From: CAJJDF01 sp965655625 | GTDB lineage: Bacteria > Bacteroidota > Bacteroidia > Flavobacteriales_D > CAJJDF01 | Direction: 5' to 3' | Assembly (NCBI GenBank): GCA_965655625.1 | Contig: CBFHHA010000051.1 | Span: forward strand, 1-12,842 | Length of the DNA stretch: 12,842 nt | Part shown: positions 1 through 6,601 of the stretch, in pieces | How the letters are laid out: each line of letters starts with the position of its first letter | Numbering within the stretch: position 1 is the first letter of the stretch | Translations under genes and position numbers: made by a program | Notes under the pieces: model-generated | What the model saw: the letters and a program-made list of their open reading frames with translations, nothing else | The model's database searches: none | Told to the model about the DNA's origin: nothing

Positions 1-483
1 TGCCAAGCTCCAGAGAGAGGCAATGAAATAGGAGAGTTTGCCAAGCTTTCTGAAAGTATTAATTTGATTTACCACATTTTTTATTTCAAAGGAGAAGGGA
101 AAATAAAAGACATTCTCGGGAATTACACCAAGTACCGAGAGCTTCTGATGGCTGATAACGAACAACAACGAATAGAAAAAAGAGAGGAAAAAGGAGAAAA
201 GACGGAGAAGTATGATCTCTCGGAAAGTAAAGTTGCTGATAAGAAAGAGTATAAAAATAAACCTGCTATTAGCAACAACAAAAGAAAGGAGTTTATGCGA
301 TTGGAGGATCAAATAGCCAAGCTTGAAGAAAAAAAGAAGGATATTACCGAAAAAATGTATGACCCAAATCTGAGTCCGGAGGCACTTCAAGAGCTAGCAG
401 ACCAACTGAAAGAAACAAGTGAATTGCTAGATGAAAAATCAATGGCTTGGCTAGAAATTGCTGAACTTATGGAAGGGAAATAA
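1..483 (+). CDS. uup: ABC-F ATPase, C-terminal fragment (Uup-like), 5' end outside the window
   Basis: The reading frame is open from base 1 to the TAA at 481-483. From about base 70 the product matches the end of ABC-F ATPases: the segment HIFYFKGEGKIKDILGNYTKY is the usual sequence just after the second nucleotide-binding domain. It is followed by a charged linker rich in Lys and Glu, and then by the Uup-type C-terminal coiled coil (about 65 residues, roughly bases 280-475). ABC-F proteins act on ribosomes, and the Uup C-terminal domain is known to bind DNA. A TTG at 64 is the first start-like codon but is unlikely to be a real start, because the match begins mid-domain. Oddly, the 21 codons before it do not look like an ABC-F protein: the expected H-switch region (SHDRYF-like) is missing. 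Either the window starts at an assembly junction or the gene is rearranged. Confidence 0.72.
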   Translation, partial: CQAPERGNEIGEFAKLSESINLIYHIFYFKGEGKIKDILGNYTKYRELLMADNEQQRIEKREEKGEKTEKYDLSESKVADKKEYKNKPAISNNKRKEFMRLEDQIAKLEEKKKDITEKMYDPNLSPEALQELADQLKETSELLDEKSMAWLEIAELMEGK

Positions 484-1062
484 TTACTCCCAATTTATTA
501 AATAGCGAATTTCTAAAGCAACTTCCTTCTTATAGTAAGAATCGCCAGAACCAAAAAGATTTAGCATCCCTGAAAATCCGATAGATAGTCCCATGACATC
601 GTAGCCCAAACCATATTGGAAATAGGCGTTTTTAAAGTCGGTTGCTAGTGCCGCGGTTCCATTTATTCCTAAAGGAATAAGTAAAATGGCACCGCCTTTA
701 CCGGCTGTAACTCCTGCACCTATAACTAAGGGTGAAGCACCATCTTGAGGAAGAAATAGATTATAATTATCCTTGTAATGAGCAAAATTGAAATCAAGTT
801 TTAAAAAGGGAGCAGCAACATACTCCCAAGTCATGTACCACGGAAAATTTGTATTATCAACATCACTTCTTTCTATTAGACTAATCCCGATACCAAAAGT
901 ATGAACCGTTACCGTGTCATTCCATTTGTTTGGAATGTGAAGCCTATTGGAATAACTAGCCAACGGGACCAAGTCTAATTTTTTTATATGCTCAATGACC
1001 CCTTGAGAAAACCCAAAGTAACCGGACAGTAGAAACGGGAATAACACGAAAAGACGAATCAT
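484..1062 (-). CDS. Small secreted protein of unknown function
   Basis: The product is 192 residues starting at the ATG at 1062. That start gives a clear signal peptide (MIRLFVLFPFLLSGYFGFSQ, probable cleavage after FSQ). An upstream in-frame extension to 1179 is open but lies inside the neighbouring gene and would bury the signal peptide, so I reject it. The mature part alternates short hydrophobic and polar stretches and is rich in Gly and aromatic residues, including a GAGVTAGKGGAILLIPLGI segment, and ends in an EIRYLINWE strand. This is compatible with a small beta-rich envelope or outer-membrane protein, but I recognise no family. The start lies 2 bases beyond the stop of the phosphatidyltransferase gene, so the two are very likely translationally coupled. 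It is the last gene of a three-gene minus-strand cluster. Confidence 0.72.
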   Translation of the reverse strand: MIRLFVLFPFLLSGYFGFSQGVIEHIKKLDLVPLASYSNRLHIPNKWNDTVTVHTFGIGISLIERSDVDNTNFPWYMTWEYVAAPFLKLDFNFAHYKDNYNLFLPQDGASPLVIGAGVTAGKGGAILLIPLGINGTAALATDFKNAYFQYGLGYDVMGLSIGFSGMLNLFGSGDSYYKKEVALEIRYLINWE

Positions 1063-1064
1063 AA

Positions 1065-1652
1065 TTATGTATTGAATAGGTTGAAAATAGAGGAAATATC
1101 GGATTTCCAGATTGGGGTAAGCCACAAAATGAGAATGATTTCTGTACGGGATAAGCAACCCAGCCCAATTACTACCCAAAACAAATAAGTACTATTCCCA
1201 GTAACGGCTAGTTCGGTCAGAAACAAGAAAAGAAAAACACTCCAAAATTTGGCTAGATAAGTATGAGTAGCCACGGATTTTCTGAACTTAAAAAACGAGA
1301 CGAAGTAGGCGAGCATTTCAAGAAAAAATACAAGAAGAATGAAGCGTATGTGCTGAGCAAAAAACTGCGGATTGAGCAAGAAAATTGCAGACAAAGAGAT
1401 TAGCCAAAAAAACAAATCTACATTGGAATCAAGTATTCTTAATCGCTGTGTCGCGACACCTAACTTTCTGGCGATTATTCCATCTAATATGTCGGTTACA
1501 ATTGCCACAAACATAAGCATAGAAATAATCAACCCCGAGTTGTCAGGGTTGATTATTGCTGTTAATCCAATTGCTATCCCAAGAAATATTCTCGAGTAAA
1601 TTAGCAAAGTAGGAAGCTGCTGTGTAATCATGTTCTGTTGGTGTAAGTTCAT
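1065..1652 (-). CDS. CDP-alcohol phosphatidyltransferase family membrane protein
   Basis: The product is 195 residues and almost entirely hydrophobic, with about six predicted membrane segments. The family signature sits in an early cytoplasmic loop: D54-x2-D57-G58-x2-A61-R62, then D75-x3-D79. These four Asp residues bind the divalent metals and the CDP-alcohol in this family, which transfers a phospho-alcohol headgroup to a lipid or small alcohol at the inner membrane. The second conserved glycine of the signature (eight residues after the Arg) is Leu71 here, so the motif is not fully canonical and the substrate cannot be named. ATG at 1652 is taken as start; a second ATG seven codons in (1631) is possible. 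The gene follows the stop of the upstream envelope gene by 27 bases and precedes the small secreted protein by 2 bases, which suggests an operon. Confidence 0.8.
   Translation of the reverse strand: MNLHQQNMITQQLPTLLIYSRIFLGIAIGLTAIINPDNSGLIISMLMFVAIVTDILDGIIARKLGVATQRLRILDSNVDLFFWLISLSAIFLLNPQFFAQHIRFILLVFFLEMLAYFVSFFKFRKSVATHTYLAKFWSVFLFLFLTELAVTGNSTYLFWVVIGLGCLSRTEIILILWLTPIWKSDISSIFNLFNT
1524..1557. repeat. Perfect 12-bp inverted repeat inside the phosphatidyltransferase gene
   Basis: Arms AATAATCAACCC (1524-1535) and GGGTTGATTATT (1546-1557) are perfectly complementary around a 10-base loop. The repeat covers the end of the first membrane segment and the following loop (I-I-N-P...G-L-I-I), and could fold in the mRNA. 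It may be a chance product of repeated hydrophobic codons; no U-tract follows on either strand. Confidence 0.5.
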
Positions 1653-1679
1653 TTAAAAAAAAGAATTACCTGCTTCCCT

Positions 1680-2804
1680 TTATTTACTATTTCCTTTGGC
1701 ATTAAACCCAAATGAAATACCCACTCTAAAACTCTTTTTTTGCATCACCGTAAACAGGTTTACTGGAATATTTAAGTCTCCACTCTTGAAGCTAAACCCT
1801 ACACCAAACAAGAAGCCAGCGTTCAGTACAACATTTCCTCTGCTGTCCAGTCTTGTTACTATCGGGTTGGGATTTACACCATCATCATCCCATTCTGTTC
1901 TTAGTTTCCATTGGTCGTCATCAAAATACCCTTTAGCTACTCGCGACACACCGAATGTTGGTCCAAAGGCAAATTCTAGTCCACTTTTATTATCTCTCAA
2001 TCCGTGCAAAACGGTTAATGAGGGTAAAAACATGCCTTGCTCAAGCCCAGTAATGGTCGGGATAAATTCGAACAACCCTTGTACTCTTCCTTGATTCAAA
2101 TATTGAGTTTCGAATTGGTAACCAAATTGAAACAAAGTAGCCGAAGCATCATATCCACCTTGACCCGTTGGTTTCTTAAGAATATCACCATTGTCGCCCA
2201 GCACATGAACAACTCCCATTCTAACACCAGAGTGATTCAGTCTTTTTACATCAGGATTGTTCGGAACACCTTCTCGACTATTTATCTGAGTTAGGTAATC
2301 AATCAATTGTTTCTCTCTTTCTAGTCCATACATTTCTTGCAACGTAAGTAAAACCATGTTTTTTAGTTCGGCCGGAATGTCTTTGTATTCTCTCGAAATG
2401 GAATTGGTTATTTTGGCGGTTGGCACATCAAACTCCCTGAACGAAACGATTATATTTCCTCGAATTCTTTCGACATAACCGCTTAGCATCTTGTTAGATT
2501 TTAATAATTTGCCCACTTTTTCGAGACACTGAATGCTATAACATTCATAGCTCCACTTTTTTCCATTGTCTTGCGATTCTTGAGAAAGCACGTAGTTTAT
2601 ATCTTGATCGTAAGTAATCGTGTACACGTTCAGTTTATTCATTAAATGTCTTGTAAGATTCCCTGCTTCCCCTGAAGTAATCATTTGTTGTCCTTTTACT
2701 TGAATATCCAATACTGTACAAGTTGGTTTTATTTGATCTTGACCGAAAGAAATAGTCGAAGTAAATAAGGCGATACTGATTAATGTTTTTTTAATTGTTT
2801 TCAT
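1680..2804 (-). CDS. Exported protein with LpoB/CsgG-like N-terminal half and barrel-like C-terminal half
   Basis: The product is 374 residues with a clear Sec signal peptide (residues 1-21, ending ISFGQ). Residues about 27-160 resemble the CsgG/LpoB/FlgO-type fold: a strand (VLDIQVKG), a helix (GEAGNLTRHLMNKL), a Cys pair in ECYSIQC (88 and 93), the segment LEKVGKLLKSNKMLSGYVERI, and a strand pair ending in SFREFDVPTAKI. In related proteins this region reads as a cysteine motif, 'VGKLLG', 'GSV', then a Dv-tg turn. Residues about 190-374 are rich in alternating Gly/aromatic strands (for example FLFGVGFSFKSG and FRVGISFGFNAK), as in an outer-membrane beta-barrel or beta-sandwich. It is the first gene of the minus-strand cluster and is divergent from the lysozyme gene. 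Family membership is from pattern recognition only; the function is unknown. Confidence 0.68.
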   Translation of the reverse strand: MKTIKKTLISIALFTSTISFGQDQIKPTCTVLDIQVKGQQMITSGEAGNLTRHLMNKLNVYTITYDQDINYVLSQESQDNGKKWSYECYSIQCLEKVGKLLKSNKMLSGYVERIRGNIIVSFREFDVPTAKITNSISREYKDIPAELKNMVLLTLQEMYGLEREKQLIDYLTQINSREGVPNNPDVKRLNHSGVRMGVVHVLGDNGDILKKPTGQGGYDASATLFQFGYQFETQYLNQGRVQGLFEFIPTITGLEQGMFLPSLTVLHGLRDNKSGLEFAFGPTFGVSRVAKGYFDDDQWKLRTEWDDDGVNPNPIVTRLDSRGNVVLNAGFLFGVGFSFKSGDLNIPVNLFTVMQKKSFRVGISFGFNAKGNSK

Positions 2805-2889
2805 AACTTTAGTTTTAGTGTTATTGATGATTCAAAATTCACTTAATTTGCACGGTATTAAAAAGAAGGATTTTACATTTAATGACATA

Positions 2890-2897
2890 TATTTTTG
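2890..2897 (+). promoter_or_regulatory. Candidate Bacteroidota -7 box for the GH25 gene
   Basis: TATTTTTG matches the TAnnTTTG consensus exactly and would leave a leader of about 65 bases before the GH25 start. No convincing -33 TTTG is present at the usual spacing, and the region is very AT-rich, so a chance match is possible. Confidence 0.33.
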
Positions 2898-2967
2898 ATA
2901 AATTTTTATTTAAAACACTTTTTTACAGTTATTTAATTACATTTTTTCTGACATAAAAAAATAAATA

Positions 2968-3771
2968 TTGAAGAGCAGAAAGCGAAATAGAAAACAAAAA
3001 AAATCCTACAACTTACGTATAACCGGAGTAATTTGGGCTTGGACAATAATGTGTATGTTATTTGTAACCAATGAATATTATCCATTTCGCTCGCTTTGGG
3101 AATCTTTATTTCCAATCCATTACAAGCACTTCGATCAATACGGAATTAAACTTCCAACCCAATATTCGGTTCATGGGATTGATGTTTCGCACCACCAAGG
3201 GAAAATTAATTGGGAAATGGCGAGTAAGATGAAAGTTGAGAATATTTCCTTACAGTTCGTGTTTATTAAAGCAACGGAAGGAGTGACGTTTGTGGACAAA
3301 AGGTTTAAAGAAAATTGGAAGGAATCCAAAAAGTATCAATTTAAAAGAGGAGCCTACCATTATTTTAACCCGAATCAAAAAGGAGAATTACAAGCATCCC
3401 ATTTTATCAATCAGGTAGAACTACTAAAGGGAGATTTGCCACCGGTAATTGACGTAGAAGAACTCGGAGATGTTTCGCCCCAAAGATTAATGGAAGGATT
3501 GCTTCAATGTGCAAAAAAATTAGAACATCATTTCGGTGTTAAACCCATAATTTATACGTTTCACAATTTTTATAAAACCAACTTTGACACCACCTTCAAC
3601 AAATACCCGCTTTGGATTGCCCATTACTACCAAAAAGAACCCAGCAATAAGGTATGGAAAATATGGCAACACAATGATAGAGGAAGAGTTTCGGGAATCA
3701 ATTATCCAGTGGACTTTAATACATTTCGCAATGATTCTATACAATTTCAACAACTGCTATTGAAGCATTAA
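2968..3771 (+). CDS. GH25 family lysozyme (muramidase), membrane-anchored
   Basis: The product is 267 residues. After a very basic N-terminus (KSRKRNRKQKK) and one hydrophobic segment (about residues 18-34) comes a complete GH25 domain (about 68-263). It hydrolyses the MurNAc-GlcNAc bond of peptidoglycan. Active-site landmarks are all present: HGIDVSHHQG with Asp72, FIKATEG with Glu104, PPVIDVEE with Asp162 and the catalytic Glu164, WIAHY with Trp216, and the terminal VDFNTF with Asp249. The basic tail plus single membrane segment predicts an inner-membrane anchor with the enzyme in the periplasm. Start choice: TTG at 2968, because an in-frame stop lies two codons upstream and the first ATG (codon 28) would remove most of the anchor. 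A role in wall remodelling is more likely than phage lysis, because no phage genes are nearby. Confidence 0.88.
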   Translation: MKSRKRNRKQKKSYNLRITGVIWAWTIMCMLFVTNEYYPFRSLWESLFPIHYKHFDQYGIKLPTQYSVHGIDVSHHQGKINWEMASKMKVENISLQFVFIKATEGVTFVDKRFKENWKESKKYQFKRGAYHYFNPNQKGELQASHFINQVELLKGDLPPVIDVEELGDVSPQRLMEGLLQCAKKLEHHFGVKPIIYTFHNFYKTNFDTTFNKYPLWIAHYYQKEPSNKVWKIWQHNDRGRVSGINYPVDFNTFRNDSIQFQQLLLKH

Positions 3772-3799
3772 GTAAAGGGCAATCCGACTTGTTTTTTTT

Positions 3800-3807
3800 T
3801 ATCTTCG
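3800..3807 (+). promoter_or_regulatory. Candidate -7 box immediately before the tatD start
   Basis: TATCTTCG matches TAnnTTTG in all but one position and ends 4 bases before the ATG at 3812. If used, transcription would begin at or near the start codon, giving a leaderless or nearly leaderless mRNA. No clear -33 element is seen. Confidence 0.35.
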
Positions 3808-3811
3808 CGCT

Positions 3812-4582
3812 ATGATTTTGACAGATACACATACACATTTATACGCTGAGCAGTTTGACGAAGACAGAACAGAAGTGATTAATCAATGCATAAAAGAAGG
3901 CATTACCCGATTGTTCTTACCGAATATAGATAAAAATTCGGTTAAAGGAATGATGGAATTGACCACTGAATTTCCTGAGAACTGCTTTCCAATGATAGGT
4001 ATTCATCCTTGCTCGGTGGATGAAAACTGGCAAAAAGAACTAGAAGACTACAAAGAATTATTGAACACTCATAAATTTTATGCAATTGGTGAAATAGGCA
4101 TTGATTTGTATTGGGATAAAACAACTTTGGGCATTCAGCAACAAGCCTTCGAAGCTCAAATAAAACTAGCCAAAGAACTAAACCTGCCTATTGTGATTCA
4201 TGCGAGAGATGCTTTTGATGAGATATTTGAAGTTCTCGACAAACACAATGACGACAAACTGAGAGGGGTTTTTCATTGTTTCACCGGAAATTTGAATCAA
4301 GCAAAAAGAGTGTTGAACTACGGTGGTTTTAAATTAGGAATAGGAGGGGTAGTCACTTTCAAAAACTCTGGATTGGATAAAGTGGTAAAGGAATTATCGC
4401 TCACAGATTTAGTTTTGGAAACTGATTCACCTTATCTTGCCCCGCATCCTTATCGGGGAAAACGAAATGAATCCGCTTACCTCAAACTAATTGGTGAAAA
4501 GGTTTCCGAAATCTTCAAAGTTTCTTTGGAAATTGTAGCTGAGGTAACCACAAAAAATAGCCAAAATATGTTTGGAATATAA
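3812..4582 (+). CDS. tatD: TatD family metal-dependent hydrolase (DNase/exonuclease)
   Basis: The product is 256 residues, the normal length for a TatD-family TIM-barrel hydrolase. The metal and active-site landmarks are all present in order: DTHTHL (His7, His9), GIHP (62-66), GEIGID with Glu94, VIHARD with His130, VFHCFTG with His155, and ETDSPYLAP with Asp205. Characterised TatD proteins are Mg-dependent 3'-5' exonucleases linked to DNA repair and oxidative stress; despite the name they are not part of the Tat export machine. No signal peptide is seen, so it should be cytoplasmic. It starts 40 bases after the lysozyme stop, on the same strand, with a promoter-like box almost touching the ATG, so independent transcription is plausible. 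Substrate within the family is not determined by sequence. Confidence 0.93.
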   Translation: MILTDTHTHLYAEQFDEDRTEVINQCIKEGITRLFLPNIDKNSVKGMMELTTEFPENCFPMIGIHPCSVDENWQKELEDYKELLNTHKFYAIGEIGIDLYWDKTTLGIQQQAFEAQIKLAKELNLPIVIHARDAFDEIFEVLDKHNDDKLRGVFHCFTGNLNQAKRVLNYGGFKLGIGGVVTFKNSGLDKVVKELSLTDLVLETDSPYLAPHPYRGKRNESAYLKLIGEKVSEIFKVSLEIVAEVTTKNSQNMFGI

Positions 4583-4657
4583 AATTGGGCTAGTTTTTGT
4601 AAGAAAATAAACATGAATCCGATATTCAAACAGATTTTAATATTCAATCGAATTTTG

Positions 4658-4665
4658 TAAATTTG
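4658..4665 (+). promoter_or_regulatory. Candidate -7 box for the thioredoxin-fold gene
   Basis: TAAATTTG is a perfect TAnnTTTG match 20 bases before the ATG. A T-rich stretch (TTTTA, 4635-4639) lies at roughly the right distance for a weak -33 element. The short leader fits Bacteroidota practice. Confidence 0.5.
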
Positions 4666-4685
4666 ACTAAACACATCTAAACACT

Positions 4686-5219
4686 ATGAAAAAAATAATT
4701 TTAATCCTTTCAATCACAAGCGCAGTAGCTTACTTAACGATGAGTGCACTTCCAGTTTCTTCGTTTTCTGCGGTAGAAATTAGGAAAGAAACGCCCGAAT
4801 TGAAATGGTACACTGATTTTACTCAAGCCAATGAATTGTCTCAGAAAACTGGGAAACCGATTTTTGGTTTTTTTACCGGAAGCGACTGGTGTGGATGGTG
4901 CAAAAGATTACAAGCCAATGTTTTTGCCAAAGACAATTTTAAAAAATGGGCAGATGATTCAGTTATTTTACTGGAATTAGATTTCCCGAGAAGAACACAA
5001 CTTCCTGCTAAATTAATGCAACAAAACAGAGAGTTAGCTCAACTTTTTAAAGTAAAAGGTTACCCAACAGTTTGGATTTTTAACTCATCGAAGGACCCGA
5101 AAACAAATCAAATGAGCATAAATGCACTAGGTTCATTGGGTTACCCAAGAGCTGAAGCTGGGAAAGAATCCGAAAAATTCATAGCTGAAGCAAATAGAAT
5201 TTTAGCGAATAAAAAGTGA
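4686..5219 (+). CDS. Exported thioredoxin-family protein with CGWC active site
   Basis: The product is 177 residues. Residues 1 to about 29 form a signal peptide (Lys-Lys, hydrophobic core, then ALPVSSFSA). The mature part is a thioredoxin fold of the thioredoxin_7/DsbD-C-like kind: a WYTDFTQANELSQKTGKP lead-in, the redox motif W68-Cys69-Gly-Trp-Cys72-Lys in a GSDWCGWC context, and the cis-proline in GYP127TVW. Both cysteines are present, so it should be redox active in the periplasm or on the envelope, as a disulfide reductase or oxidase. An insertion of about 30 residues between the CGWC helix and the cis-Pro strand (with FPRRTQLPAKLMQQN) is common in this subgroup. It sits 103 bases after tatD with its own promoter-like box, and 53 bases before chrA. 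A partner cannot be named. Confidence 0.87.
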   Translation: MKKIILILSITSAVAYLTMSALPVSSFSAVEIRKETPELKWYTDFTQANELSQKTGKPIFGFFTGSDWCGWCKRLQANVFAKDNFKKWADDSVILLELDFPRRTQLPAKLMQQNRELAQLFKVKGYPTVWIFNSSKDPKTNQMSINALGSLGYPRAEAGKESEKFIAEANRILANKK

Positions 5220-5272
5220 GGTTTATTTCATTTATCTAATAATTGCCCAATTCTAAGGAATAGTTAATCAAT

Positions 5273-6412
5273 ATGAGTAACAAACAAAAATTAATTGAAA
5301 TAGCCCAAGTTTTTTTTAAACTTGGGCTATTTGCTTTTGGCGGCCCAGCTGCTCATATAGCCATGATGGAAGAAGAAATTGTGCGAAAAAGAAAATGGAT
5401 GGATCACGCCCATTTTCTTGACCTGATGGGTGCCACAAATCTCATTCCGGGTCCAAACTCAACAGAAATGACTATGCATTGTGGGTTCGTGCGCGGTGGA
5501 GTGGTAGGATTATTTGTTGCAGGATTTTGTTTTATATTTCCTGCAGTTGTTCTCACCTTAATTCTTGCCTATTTATACGTGCAATTCGGACAAATTCCGG
5601 CTGTAGATCCTTTTATTTCCGGTATCAAGCCTGCAATTTTAGCCGTAATACTTGGGGCCGTATTCAAACTAGGAAAAAAAGCACTTAAGAATTGGTCACT
5701 TGGAATTATAGGAGGATTGGTAATCCTAATCAGTTTTTTGGGAGTAAATGAAGTGACAGCGCTTTTATCAGCTGGGATTTTTGGTGGATTGTTCTTTTAT
5801 GGTGTAAATAAATTACAAGCTCCCGATACAAAGTCATTCTTTCCGTTAGTTTCGCTTACTATTAGCGTGCCATTGATTTCCAAAACTGTTTTGTCATCAT
5901 CCAACATATTTTGGATTTTCTTGAAAGTAGGAGCGGTGCTATACGGAAGTGGATATGTTCTTTTTGCTTATTTAAAAGGTGAGTTAGTAGAACCGGGTTA
6001 CCTCCAAATGAGCGAATTAATTGATGCTATAGCTGTGGGCCAATTTACCCCAGGTCCTGTATTATCCACAGCAACATTTATCGGGTACCAGTTGGGTGGC
6101 TTTGGTGGAGCTTTGGCAGCGACTATCGGAATTTTCTTGCCTTCGTTTCTGTTTGTTTGGATGCTCAATCCATTGATTACTCGTTTGAGAAAGAATAAGT
6201 TTTTAGGATTTTTTCTTGACTCTGTAAATATTGCTGCTGTAGCCGTTATGGCAATTGTTTTATTGGAAATGTCAGTTGAAACATTAATCAATTGGCAAAA
6301 TTATGTAGTTGCAATATTTGGTTTGCTCTGTGTTTTTGGTCCCAAAAAATTGAGTTCAATTTGGATCGTGGTTGGAGGAAGTTTTCTTGGATTTTTACTG
6401 TCGTTGATTTAA
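5273..6412 (+). CDS. chrA: Chromate transporter, ChrA family, two-domain form
   Basis: The product is 379 residues, the length of the two-domain (long-chain) CHR family, with about 10-12 membrane segments. The N-terminal half has FFKLGLFAFGGPAAH (14-28) and IPGPNSTEM (58-66). The C-terminal half repeats the pattern in diverged form: FLKVGAVLYGSGYVL (216-230) and FTPGPVLSTATFIGYQLGG (258-276). Characterised members export chromate across the inner membrane using the proton gradient, but many family members are untested and the substrate may differ. The gene stands 53 bases after the thioredoxin-fold gene on the same strand; no chromate-responsive regulator (ChrB or a PadR-type gene) is nearby, so induction by chromate is not supported by context. 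An unusual perfect inverted repeat lies at codons 10-20. Confidence 0.92.
   Translation: MSNKQKLIEIAQVFFKLGLFAFGGPAAHIAMMEEEIVRKRKWMDHAHFLDLMGATNLIPGPNSTEMTMHCGFVRGGVVGLFVAGFCFIFPAVVLTLILAYLYVQFGQIPAVDPFISGIKPAILAVILGAVFKLGKKALKNWSLGIIGGLVILISFLGVNEVTALLSAGIFGGLFFYGVNKLQAPDTKSFFPLVSLTISVPLISKTVLSSSNIFWIFLKVGAVLYGSGYVLFAYLKGELVEPGYLQMSELIDAIAVGQFTPGPVLSTATFIGYQLGGFGGALAATIGIFLPSFLFVWMLNPLITRLRKNKFLGFFLDSVNIAAVAVMAIVLLEMSVETLINWQNYVVAIFGLLCVFGPKKLSSIWIVVGGSFLGFLLSLI
5300..5330. repeat. Perfect 13-bp hairpin within the first codons of chrA
   Basis: Arms ATAGCCCAAGTTT (5300-5312) and AAACTTGGGCTAT (5318-5330) are exactly complementary around a TTTTT loop. The hairpin begins 27 bases after the A of the chrA ATG, so in mRNA it would sit just downstream of the initiating ribosome. 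The right arm is followed by only a weak T-rich stretch, so it is not a classical terminator. It could affect translation or mRNA stability, or arise by chance from the conserved FFKLGLF codons. Confidence 0.6.
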
Positions 6413-6454
6413 GTGAATAACTATTGTTCTGATTAAACTGCATTTAAGTCACTC

Positions 6455-6473
6455 ATGAATAGTTTCTATTCAT
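6455..6473. other. Small stem-loop between convergent chrA and the LRR gene
   Basis: ATGAATAG and CTATTCAT form a perfect 8-bp stem with a TTT loop. It lies 43 bases after the chrA stop in the 189-base gap between convergent genes, where a terminator is expected. The stem has few GC pairs and no T-run follows, so intrinsic termination is only a possibility. I see nothing else definite in 6413-6601. Confidence 0.3.
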
Positions 6474-6601
6474 ACGAATGAAAACAATAAGTAAATTTTC
6501 TATTCTAGTTGAGGTTTCGCATTTATACGATGAATCTTAATTTATCCAATTTAACATAATATAAATTATAAGACAAATAGATAGAATTTATTTCACACCC
6601 T

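Noticed and set aside
1063..1179. In-frame N-terminal extension of the small secreted protein gene
   Set aside because: It overlaps the phosphatidyltransferase gene and would place 39 polar residues before a clear signal peptide; the ATG at 1062 is the better start.
1696..2294. Plus-strand open frames opposite the LpoB-like gene
   Set aside because: The minus-strand gene has a signal peptide and domain-like pattern; the plus-strand products are low-complexity and lack support.
4441..4459. CCCCG...CGGGG inverted repeat within tatD
   Set aside because: A 5-bp match with a 9-base loop in coding sequence is expected by chance.
3812..4582. TatD as part of the twin-arginine export system
   Set aside because: The family is a DNase/hydrolase family; the name is historical, and no tatA, tatB or tatC gene is present here.
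3942..4674. Minus-strand open frames of 60 and 65 codons within and after tatD
   Set aside because: They are antisense to conserved TatD motifs or lie in AT-rich DNA, and show no protein features.
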